A stretch of DNA of 64,000 nt from Dokdonella_A sp040005635. Lineage in GTDB: Bacteria; Pseudomonadota; Gammaproteobacteria; Xanthomonadales; Rhodanobacteraceae. The notes beneath the pieces were generated by a model. It searched no databases. It was not told where the DNA came from and was given only the letters and a program-made list of their open reading frames with translations. The stretch spans positions 1 through 64,000 of the forward strand of contig JBDTYM010000003.1 in assembly GCA_040005635.1 (NCBI GenBank), in the 5' to 3' direction. Positions 24,364-32,081 of this stretch are shown in pieces. The translations under genes were made by a program, and so were the position numbers. The first letter of the stretch is position 1. Every line of letters begins with the position of its first letter.

Positions 24364-24909
24364 TCAGCCATCGATGCCGTCGATCGAATTGCGCTCGGGT
24401 CCGGGTCGCTTTGCCAGTTTGCGCTGCAGCGAACGCCGGTGCATGCCGAGCAGGCGCGCCGCGGCCGCGATGCTGCCGTTCGATTCCTGCAGCGCCTGCT
24501 GGATATGCTCCCATTCGAGCCTTGCCAGCGGCGTCATCGTAGCCTCGGCGAGCACCGGCGCCGGCGCACCGCGCAACACGCGCAGCAGCGCCTCGGCGGT
24601 GATCGGCTTGGCCAGATAGTCGTCGGCGCCGCGTTTGATCGCATCCACTGCGGTCGCCACGCTGGCGTAGCCGGTCATCAGGATGATGCGGATGTCGTCG
24701 CCGAGTTCGCGCAGCGGTGCAATCAGCGCCAGCCCGGATTCGCCGCCCAGTTTGAGATCGAGCAGCACGAAATCGGGCTTTTCCTCGCGTACGAGCGCGA
24801 GTGCAGCGGCACCGTCGTGGGCAATGCGCAGGCGTACTTCGCGGCGCTCCAGCGAGCGCTGCAGGGTGCGCGCGTACAGCTCGTCGTCGTCGACCAGCAA
24901 GCCGTTCAT
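24364..24909 (-). CDS. RegA/ActR/PrrA-type redox response regulator
   Basis: A 181-residue response regulator. The receiver has the acidic pair VDDDE, phospho-acceptor Asp51 (FVLLDLKLGG), the conserved Thr (LMTGYAS) and Lys99 (YLAKP). The short C-terminal Fis-type helix-turn-helix (EWEHIQQALQESNGSIAAAA, GMHRRSLQRKLAKR) is the hallmark of the RegA family. ATG 24909 overlaps the histidine kinase stop by 4 nt, so the pair is co-translated. RegA proteins switch respiratory and redox genes; here likely targets include the receptor and oxidoreductase genes upstream in the cluster. Confidence 0.93.
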   Translation of the reverse strand: MNGLLVDDDELYARTLQRSLERREVRLRIAHDGAAALALVREEKPDFVLLDLKLGGESGLALIAPLRELGDDIRIILMTGYASVATAVDAIKRGADDYLAKPITAEALLRVLRGAPAPVLAEATMTPLARLEWEHIQQALQESNGSIAAAARLLGMHRRSLQRKLAKRPGPERNSIDGIDG

Positions 24910-26159
24910 GGCTGCTTGTCTGCGCGCAACGGCAGCCGGAACACGATGCGCGTGCCGCCACCGTCGGCGGCTTGCAGGGTGAGTTCGCCGCCGAGGCGTT
25001 CGACCGTCGCATGCGAAAGCGCCAGGCCGACGCCGAGACCGTCCGGTTTGGTACTGCGGAACAGCGCGCCAGGCCACGCTGCGGCGCCGTCGGCGAAACC
25101 GGCCCCATGGTCGCGCACCGCTCCGATCAGATGGTCATCATGCGCTTCCAGATGCAGGGCCACGCGCACGTCGCCGGCGTGTTCGCTCGCGTCCGCGGCA
25201 TTGTTGAGCAGTGCGGTCAGCAGGTGGCCGATGCCGGGATCAAGGGCATGCAGCGGCGCAGCGTCGAGTCGGCCGCTGTATTCCAGCGTGGTGGCCGGGC
25301 GCAGCAGCTGCCAGCGTTCGACGATGCGTTCGATCGTCATGCCGATCTCCTCCACCGTCGCGGCCGGCGCGGCTGGCGCGGCGAGTTCGCGCACGCGATC
25401 ACGGCAGACGTTGACCAGCGCGGCCATCGTTTTGAGCTCCTCCTGCGCGCCATACGGCGGCTGGTCGAGCTGATCTTCGAGCATCAGCGTCAGTGTACCG
25501 AGCGGCGTATTGAGTTCATGCGCGACCGCCGCCGCATGCGTCGCCAGCGCGAGAATGCCTTCGTTGCGCGCGAAATGCTCGCGCAGTCTGGCCAGTTCCT
25601 GCTCGCGTTCGCGCAAGGCCTGCGCAAAACGGCTGAGGAAGAAGGTGATGACCGCGACCGAGATCGCGAACATGACTGCCATGCCGGCCAGATGCAGGTT
25701 GAACGCATCGCCGGTCACGCCGTGCGCATGCGGCAGCGGCTGCCCGAGCAGGGCGGACGCGGCGTAGCCGAGACAGCAGAGCAGGGCGGTAGCGACGACC
25801 CAGCGCGCCGGCAATGCGACGGCAGCTAGCGCTATCGGCAGCAGGAACAGCGGCGCGAACGGATTCATCGCGCCACCACTCCAGCCAATCAGCCAGGCCA
25901 GCACGGCCATGTCGACGGAAAGATGCGCGACGACCTCGATCGCGTCGACGTGCCGCACGCGTCGCGCTCGCCAGCTCGCCCACAGATTGAATGAAGCCAG
26001 CGCGGCGATGCCGCACCACAACGGCAGCGGCTGCAGCGGGATGTCCAGCGCATACAGAACCAGCGTGACCGTTGCGAGCTGTCCGGCGACAGCGAACCAA
26101 CGCAGCAGCGCCAGATTGCGCAGCAGGCCCGGCGTCAGCGCGGGCGCAACAGGCGCCAT
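24906..26159 (-). CDS. RegB/PrrB-type redox sensor histidine kinase
   Basis: A 417-residue sensor kinase with about six membrane helices in residues 15-180. The ubiquinone-binding motif GGxxNPF is present as GGAMNPF (95-101). The phosphorylated His is His214 in the H-box ATHAAAVAHELNTPLGTL. Cys252 (VNVCRDRVREL) sits where RegB has its redox-active Cys. The N-box (LLNNAADAS) and G-boxes (DHGAGF, DGLGVGL) are intact. It follows the PepSY gene by 3 nt and overlaps the response regulator. By homology it senses the quinone pool or thiol redox state. Confidence 0.92.
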   Translation of the reverse strand: MAPVAPALTPGLLRNLALLRWFAVAGQLATVTLVLYALDIPLQPLPLWCGIAALASFNLWASWRARRVRHVDAIEVVAHLSVDMAVLAWLIGWSGGAMNPFAPLFLLPIALAAVALPARWVVATALLCCLGYAASALLGQPLPHAHGVTGDAFNLHLAGMAVMFAISVAVITFFLSRFAQALREREQELARLREHFARNEGILALATHAAAVAHELNTPLGTLTLMLEDQLDQPPYGAQEELKTMAALVNVCRDRVRELAAPAAPAATVEEIGMTIERIVERWQLLRPATTLEYSGRLDAAPLHALDPGIGHLLTALLNNAADASEHAGDVRVALHLEAHDDHLIGAVRDHGAGFADGAAAWPGALFRSTKPDGLGVGLALSHATVERLGGELTLQAADGGGTRIVFRLPLRADKQP

Positions 26160-26162
26160 CGC

Positions 26163-27545
26163 TCAGCCCTGCGCCGGCTGCAGGCCGAGGAAGCGGCGGG
26201 CGCCGGCGATGCGACGCAGCAGCACGCGCTCCAGCACGAATACGCACAGCAACGACAATCCGAACAAGGGCAGCAGCACGGCGATCACGATGACCAAGGC
26301 CAGCAATGCGGCAGCATAGCGCGCTCGCGGCAGTGCGCGCGGCGCGCCGAGTTCGCCCGGCCGGCGCCGGCGCCACCACATGACGAGCGCGCTCAGCGAG
26401 ACGAGGATCAGACCGAGCGCGGCGAACAAGCCGAGCGCCTGATTCAGCCAGCCGAACAACTGGCCTTCGTGCGCGGCGACGCCGATGCCGATCGCTCGAT
26501 CGAGCAGCGGGCGCTGGTCGAAATCGACTCGGCGCGTGACCGTCGCAGTGGTGGCATCCAGACTGAGGTTCGTGCGCAGCGGGCGGTTCTGCGCATCCGA
26601 GCGCGCGCTCCAGCCGGCGTTCGCCTGCGACGGCGGCGCGATCAACACCGGCGCGGCGAGAGCGAGGGCCTGCACGACCGGCACCAAGCGATCGAGCGCG
26701 TCGAGGTCGAATGTCATCGCCGCAGCGCCCGCGTGTCGACGATGATGCGCTGCGTGCTCATCGACGGGCGCCTCGCTATTCGCTTCGATGCGCGCCGCCA
26801 GTTCGGAACTGCGTCCGCTGGTCCAGTCCTGCCGCACCCAGGTGACCTGGCCGAGCCCGCGCACTTCCTTCAGCAGCCCGCCCCAGGATTTCGCCCACGG
26901 CAGGCCGGAAAACAAAAGGAACAAGGCGAACAGGGAAACCCAGAAACCGGTCACCGCGTGCAAGTCGCGCCAGAAGCGGCGGCGATCGCCGCCGAGGCGC
27001 GGATAAATGATCCCGGCGAGGCCGCTGCCCGTGCGCGGCCACCACAGGAACAGGCCGCTGAGCAGCATCACGATCGCCCACGATGCAGCCAGTTCGACCA
27101 GCATCGAGCCGCGATCGCCGAGCAGCAACTCGCCATGCAGATGCTGCAGCAGGTTCATCAGGCGCGCGTCTTCATCGACCGTGTGCAGAATCGCCCGCGT
27201 TTGCGGATGCACGTAGACGCGCGTCATCTGTGCGTCGTGACCGACCAGCACGCGCACGGCAGCCGAAGGCGAAGGCGGCAGCTCATAGGCGTTCAACACC
27301 GAGCCCGGCACTGCGGCGAGCGCGGCGGCGGCGATGGCCTGCGGGCTCGCGCGCGCGCCTTCAATCGCGAGGTGATCGTAGGGCCGGTCGAGCCAGGCCT
27401 CGATCTGCGGCTTGAACAGGTAGATCGCACCGGTGGTCGCCAGCCACAGTACGAACGGAATGCAGAACAAGCCGGCGTAGAAATGCCAGCGCCAGACTGT
27501 GCGGTAATCGGGCCAGGTGCGCGCGACGGCGGCTTCTGCAGACAT
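26163..27545 (-). CDS. PepSY-associated transmembrane protein
   Basis: A 460-residue inner-membrane protein of the PepSY_TM family. The first helix has the family motif WRWHFYAGLFCIPFVLWLATTGAIYLF. Further helices lie near residues 150-170, 200-220, 380-400 and 415-450. The motif HGELLLGDRGSMLVELAASW and the later GWLNQALGLFAALGLILVS are also typical. Such proteins often accompany TonB-dependent receptors and are thought to be ferric reductases, based on fungal-like heme ligands and context. It starts 7 nt after the receptor stop and ends 3 nt before the RegB-like gene, so the genes form one operon. Confidence 0.88.
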   Translation of the reverse strand: MSAEAAVARTWPDYRTVWRWHFYAGLFCIPFVLWLATTGAIYLFKPQIEAWLDRPYDHLAIEGARASPQAIAAAALAAVPGSVLNAYELPPSPSAAVRVLVGHDAQMTRVYVHPQTRAILHTVDEDARLMNLLQHLHGELLLGDRGSMLVELAASWAIVMLLSGLFLWWPRTGSGLAGIIYPRLGGDRRRFWRDLHAVTGFWVSLFALFLLFSGLPWAKSWGGLLKEVRGLGQVTWVRQDWTSGRSSELAARIEANSEAPVDEHAAHHRRHAGAAAMTFDLDALDRLVPVVQALALAAPVLIAPPSQANAGWSARSDAQNRPLRTNLSLDATTATVTRRVDFDQRPLLDRAIGIGVAAHEGQLFGWLNQALGLFAALGLILVSLSALVMWWRRRRPGELGAPRALPRARYAAALLALVIVIAVLLPLFGLSLLCVFVLERVLLRRIAGARRFLGLQPAQG

Positions 27546-27552
27546 CGATCGA

Positions 27553-29901
27553 TCAGAACTTCAGCTTGAGATCCGCGACGACGGTGCGCTGCGGAAAGGG
27601 ATGGAACAGGAAATACTTCTCATTGCTCAAATTGTCGATGCCGATGGCAGCCGACAACTGCTCGTTGATCTGATAGCGCACGCGCGCGTCGAAGACCAGG
27701 AACTTGTCGAAGGCGCCGAAGACGTCCGCCGTATGGTCGCTGTTGTCGAGCGTCGAGTATTGCGAGCCGCTGTAGCGGCCGGCCAGCGTGAAGGCCCATC
27801 GCGCATCGGGCTGGTATGTCGCGACGGCGGTCGCGCGCCAACGCGGCACGTTCGGTGCGTGCTTGCCGACAGCGGTGGTGCCGGCGGCGCTGGCGAAGCC
27901 CGGATCGGACAGGATCGTCGAATCGACGAAGGTCACGCTGCCGGAGAGTTGCAGCCCGCGCACGAGCACGTCGTTCTTCTGCGCAACGAACTCGATGCCG
28001 CGATTGCGGATCTCGCCGACGTTCTGCACGAAACTAACCGGTACCGGCGCCGAGTCGAGCGTCGAGGTTTGCGCGATCAGCGCATCGCGCGTGTTCTCCT
28101 GGAACAGCGAAACGCGCAGGCTGCCGTTGTCGATGTCGTGCTCGAACGCGAGTTCACCGCTGACGGCGCGCTCGGGCTTCAAGTCCGGATTCGGCGAGAC
28201 GAATGTCGAGCCGGTCGAGACGATCTGGTACAGCTCGCTGACCGTAGGAAAACGGATCGCGCGTGCAAGCGAACCGGTCACACGCCAGTCCGGTGCAAGG
28301 TTCCATTGCAGGGTCAGCTTCGGCGAGAAACCGTCGGCAGTTGCGTTCGGTTGATGGATGGCGGTACCGCCGCTGAGATTGAAGCCATCGCTGGCGCGCC
28401 AGGTTTCGTAGCGTAAGCCGAGCGTCGCCAGCCAGTCCGGCGCGAACGCCCAGGCATCCTGCAGCCACAGCGCCTGTGTGTCGGTCTTGCCACGGCCGGC
28501 CGTGAACAGGCTGCCGGCGCTGGCGCCGTCCTGCCAGGTCGTGGTGTTGTAGGTTGGATTGTTCAGCGTGTATTGGTCGGCATGCAGACCGAACGAAATC
28601 GCCTGCGTCGCGCCGATGTCCTGCGGTCGCCAGATGCCTTTCAGATCCAGCGTTGCCCAATGGGTTCCGCGGAGATCGGCGCGGCGGCCGTTCGGCGTGA
28701 ACGTCGTGCCGCTGCCGACTGCGGCGGGCGAAAGCTGGCGGTCACGCAGGAAGTCGTAATAGGTGACGACGGCCTCGCCGTCCCACTCGCCGCCGCTATC
28801 CGACTTCAGCGCGAAGCCCTGCATCAGGTGCTCTTCGTCGAGTCGGTAGGTATTGCTGGCAAAGCCATTGGCGCCGCCGAACGTCGGCTGACCTGTCGCG
28901 TCGGCGAGGTAGGTCTGCACCTTCGAATTCGCGTCGTTGTGCCAGTAGCCGATCAGGTAGGTCGCGTGCAGCCATGGCGCCAGGTCGTAGGTGAACTTGC
29001 CATCGACGCTCGTCATCAGCGTGTGCAGCAGGCCGCCGGCTCCGAGCACGTCGGCCGGCTGGCCGAGCTTGTTGTTGGCGATGATCGTGCCGCTGGTACC
29101 CGCCGGCGGCGTGGCCGCCGTGATGAACGACAGCGGCTGGCTGAAGCTGCTCTGCAGGTTCGCGCCGACGAACCAGGAGAAGGCGCCACTGCGGCCGCCC
29201 AACGTCGCGCTGGTTTGGCTGGTCGCGTAGTCGCCTTTGGTGCTGTACTGGTCGAACGATTGCAACGCCTCGGTCTGCTCGAATGTGAATTCGGTCTTGT
29301 CCGGCGTGCGCGTGTCGATCTGCATCACGCCGCCGATCGAATTGCCGGCGTAGGCTGCCGAGAAGGGTCCATACAACATGGTGATGCCGGCGATCTGTTC
29401 CGGCGAGACCACGCCCCAGCGCGGCGCACCGATCGTGTTGTTGTTCGCGATCAATGCCGAGATCAGGATGTCGTCGACATAGACCAGCGTGCGCGCACTC
29501 GAGCCGACGCCCCAGGTGCGTGTGGCGAGCACCGGCTGCGTGTCGCCATAGTTGCGCTTGCGGATGAACAGGCTCGGCAGGTATTTCGCAGCGTCCTCGA
29601 CATCGACCGCATTGATGCGGGTTTCGATCTGCTCGGCATCGATCGTCGCCGTGCTCGCCGGGAATGACGGCGTTTCCAGCGCAGATGGCGTGCCGGTGAC
29701 GGTCACGCCGGGCAACGGACTGGGCGTGCCGATCTCGCTGTCGTTCGGCATCGCGGTGGCGACCCCATCCGATGACGCCGCACTGGCGGAATCGGCCTCG
29801 TCGCGCGCGCTCGCGGCGCGGCCCGCCGCCGGCAAAGCCAGGGCCGCTGTCGCCACGCAGATAGCCAGCGCGATGCGAGCCACCCAGACGCTTTCGCTCA
29901 T
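27553..29901 (-). CDS. TonB-dependent outer-membrane receptor
   Basis: A 782-residue receptor with a signal peptide (about 1-29) and a plug domain near residues 68-200 (GVTVTG, IDAEQIETRINAVDVEDAAKYLPSLFI, YGPFSAAYAGNSIGGVMQIDTR). The remainder is a 22-strand barrel with the usual features: PNPDLKPERAVSGELAFEHD, NVGEIRNRGIEF, and a terminal Phe (VADLKLKF). No clear TonB box is visible in the Ser/Ala-rich stretch before the plug. Ligand is unknown; the adjoining PepSY protein suggests an iron or other metal chelate. A large hairpin lies just upstream of its ribosome site. Confidence 0.93.
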   Translation of the reverse strand: MSESVWVARIALAICVATAALALPAAGRAASARDEADSASAASSDGVATAMPNDSEIGTPSPLPGVTVTGTPSALETPSFPASTATIDAEQIETRINAVDVEDAAKYLPSLFIRKRNYGDTQPVLATRTWGVGSSARTLVYVDDILISALIANNNTIGAPRWGVVSPEQIAGITMLYGPFSAAYAGNSIGGVMQIDTRTPDKTEFTFEQTEALQSFDQYSTKGDYATSQTSATLGGRSGAFSWFVGANLQSSFSQPLSFITAATPPAGTSGTIIANNKLGQPADVLGAGGLLHTLMTSVDGKFTYDLAPWLHATYLIGYWHNDANSKVQTYLADATGQPTFGGANGFASNTYRLDEEHLMQGFALKSDSGGEWDGEAVVTYYDFLRDRQLSPAAVGSGTTFTPNGRRADLRGTHWATLDLKGIWRPQDIGATQAISFGLHADQYTLNNPTYNTTTWQDGASAGSLFTAGRGKTDTQALWLQDAWAFAPDWLATLGLRYETWRASDGFNLSGGTAIHQPNATADGFSPKLTLQWNLAPDWRVTGSLARAIRFPTVSELYQIVSTGSTFVSPNPDLKPERAVSGELAFEHDIDNGSLRVSLFQENTRDALIAQTSTLDSAPVPVSFVQNVGEIRNRGIEFVAQKNDVLVRGLQLSGSVTFVDSTILSDPGFASAAGTTAVGKHAPNVPRWRATAVATYQPDARWAFTLAGRYSGSQYSTLDNSDHTADVFGAFDKFLVFDARVRYQINEQLSAAIGIDNLSNEKYFLFHPFPQRTVVADLKLKF

Positions 29902-29924
29902 TAGCCTTTCTTCTCCGGTCCGAA

Positions 29925-29966
29925 GCCGGCGCCGATGCGGACAGGACTGTCTGCATCGGTGCCGGC
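29925..29966 (-). promoter_or_regulatory. Long hairpin in the TonB-receptor leader
   Basis: Perfect segments GCCGGC, CCGATGC and GACAG pair with CTGTC, GCATCGG and GCCGGC around a 2-nt loop, with only two mismatches in a 20-bp stem. It ends about 24 nt before the receptor ATG. No U run follows on the minus strand, so it is not a classic terminator. It could act as an mRNA stabiliser, an attenuation point after the oxidoreductase gene, or a dyad operator. Confidence 0.55.
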
Positions 29967-30070
29967 GCGGCGCGCACTATGAAGCGCGTGCCGATACGGA
30001 CCAGTGACCGACTGACGCAGCCAGCGGCTTTTGCGTCGAGGTGGGTGGAGACGAGCGTTATGTCTGGGTG

Positions 30071-31687
30071 TTATTCCGCACCCTCCGAGGCGATTTGGAA
30101 CAACGCCGACAGCGCGATGCTGCCGTGCTGGGTGGGATCCTGCGGATCGCTGCTGCCCGGATGGCCGGGATTGAGATCCGAAGCGGTATCGTCCGGCGGG
30201 AACAGCACCAGGGTCTGCAGGAACTCGACGATCTTGGCCTGGCCGTCATCGCCGAGTGCAACGAACGCGTTCTTCGCCGCCGCCGCCTCGCCATCGTGGC
30301 GCACGATCACATCGCGAAGCGTGACGCTGCGACCGTCGTGTGCGTAAGGGGCCTTGGTACCCACGCCCCAGAGCGGCGAGGTCATGAACAGCGTCACCAT
30401 GTTGCCGTCGTAGTTGCGTTCGTGGAACGCGGCGCCGAGATCGTGGCGCTTGAAGTCGGTGAACAGATTGCTGACGAGAAAGGGCCGCAGTTTCGGCAGC
30501 AGTTTCGGGTACGGATCGCCGTCGGCGACCACGTTGAACAGTGTCGTTGCCGACGCGTACAACTGGTTGAAGATACCACGCGTGCTGTCGTAACGCGTCT
30601 CCAGATCGGCTACGCGACGGTCCTGCTTGATCGTGAAATCGGCGACATGGCAGCTGGTGCAGCCGACGTTATCCATCAGCGCGCGGCCTTCGTCGCTGCG
30701 CGCCGTGGTCCTGCCGATGCCGGGTTTGAAGTAGTTCAGCAGATACGTTTCCATGTAGTCGAGCAGAGCCGGATCAATTTCATTGACAACGCCGTCGCCA
30801 TCCACGTCGGCGGTCGCATCGCAGGTCGGCGGCCTTTTGATCGTGTCGAGAGCGGGATCGAGTTTGAGGCCGGCGGGCGTGGTCACAACGACCGCTGCCG
30901 TTGGATCGCTGGCCGCGCACAGCACCGGATCGGCGGACTGCATGCCCATCTCGTCGTTGAACGCGCCGACCGCGAAGCCGCGCAGCGAGAACTCGCGTCC
31001 TTCGGCAAAGAACGGGCGTACGCGCAGATCGGCATTGACGCCCTCGACGCGCGAAGTGTCGAACGTATGGTCCGGCAGCGCCTTGATCGAGCCATAGTGG
31101 ACTCCCTTGCTGATCAGCGGCAGCGAAATCGGCATGTGCGACGTCGCGGCAGCGCGCTCCGCACGCGAGCGCAGCGCGCGCAAGTCGCTGGTGATCTCGT
31201 CGGCGAGCATTTCGCGCAGGCCTGCTCCGAACAAATGCGGTGCGTTGCGGCTGTCCGGTCGCGTGACGACGTCACCGCCGAAACCGGCCGCGCCGCGCGG
31301 ACGGCCGTGACAGGACGCGCAGCTGTCGCTGAAGCCGGCGCCCAGCGCGGCATTCGCCATGATGTCTCCGCTCGAATCGAAATTCACGCGTGGGCCGATG
31401 CCCTGCTCGAGCGTGAACTTGCGCTGGAACACCTGGCGGCCGCGCCGCACGGCGCGCGCCGGATCGCGAGCGATCAGGTACAGCGACGAGCTAGGCGTGG
31501 TGTCGTCACCGCGACCAGTGCCAATCTGCTGCTGCAGGGATTTGCCGATTGCGCCGCCGGCGATGTGCGGGGTCGTTTGTGTCACATCGGTCAACTGCGC
31601 TTGCGTGGTGCAAGGCAGCAAGGTGAATAGCGCGAAACCGATGCATACGCGTGCGCTGGCCGCGTTCTGTCGTGGCATTACGTTCAT
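30071..31687 (-). CDS. Diheme oxidoreductase (DUF1111/DHOR family)
   Basis: A 538-residue periplasmic c-type cytochrome with a signal peptide (about 1-30, ending TQA). Two heme-binding motifs are present: CASCH (123-127) and CTSCH (343-347). The spacing and the segment SPLWGVGTKAPYAHDGRSVTLRDVI are typical of the di-heme oxidoreductase/peroxidase-like group. The ATG has GGGGAGG 5 nt upstream. It heads the minus-strand cluster, 169 nt before the TonB receptor. Its electron partner is unknown. Redox chemistry in the periplasm fits the RegB/RegA pair encoded in the same cluster. Confidence 0.88.
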   Translation of the reverse strand: MNVMPRQNAASARVCIGFALFTLLPCTTQAQLTDVTQTTPHIAGGAIGKSLQQQIGTGRGDDTTPSSSLYLIARDPARAVRRGRQVFQRKFTLEQGIGPRVNFDSSGDIMANAALGAGFSDSCASCHGRPRGAAGFGGDVVTRPDSRNAPHLFGAGLREMLADEITSDLRALRSRAERAAATSHMPISLPLISKGVHYGSIKALPDHTFDTSRVEGVNADLRVRPFFAEGREFSLRGFAVGAFNDEMGMQSADPVLCAASDPTAAVVVTTPAGLKLDPALDTIKRPPTCDATADVDGDGVVNEIDPALLDYMETYLLNYFKPGIGRTTARSDEGRALMDNVGCTSCHVADFTIKQDRRVADLETRYDSTRGIFNQLYASATTLFNVVADGDPYPKLLPKLRPFLVSNLFTDFKRHDLGAAFHERNYDGNMVTLFMTSPLWGVGTKAPYAHDGRSVTLRDVIVRHDGEAAAAKNAFVALGDDGQAKIVEFLQTLVLFPPDDTASDLNPGHPGSSDPQDPTQHGSIALSALFQIASEGAE

Positions 31688-32081
31688 GACGTCCTCCCCA
31701 CGCGCTCGGTGGCGCGCCTATCCATCAGAACGCCGAAACACGCAAAGCCGAGACACGTTGTTGCGAAGTGGTCCAACGCGGCCGCTGAAGCAGCTGGCCG
31801 CGGCTTATGCTCAGAACGCGCGGAAGCACAGACGCGGTGCGGCGTGCGGTAGGCGAATGCGCCTAGATTCGGACCGTGGCCGACGTTGCGCTCGCAGTCG
31901 GTCTTTGGGTGGTCCTGGCAGGTTGCGGCGCGCGGATCGGCGAACGCACCGTCCATGTTGTTGCCCGCGTCGCAGGACTGCCCTGCAGCATGATTTGCAT
32001 CCAGGTGCCCGCCGCTGTCGCGGTGTACTCGCCGCGCTGCCACGCTGGCCGTCGCAACGATCCTGCTGCGACAATCGCGGC
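31688..32081. other. Divergent intergenic region before glnE
   Basis: I find no convincing gene. A plus-strand GTG frame from 31876 begins like a short lipoprotein signal (VGLWVVLAGCG) but runs through the glnE start and has no plausible continuation. Promoters for glnE and the diheme oxidoreductase should be here; none stands out. Confidence 0.4.
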
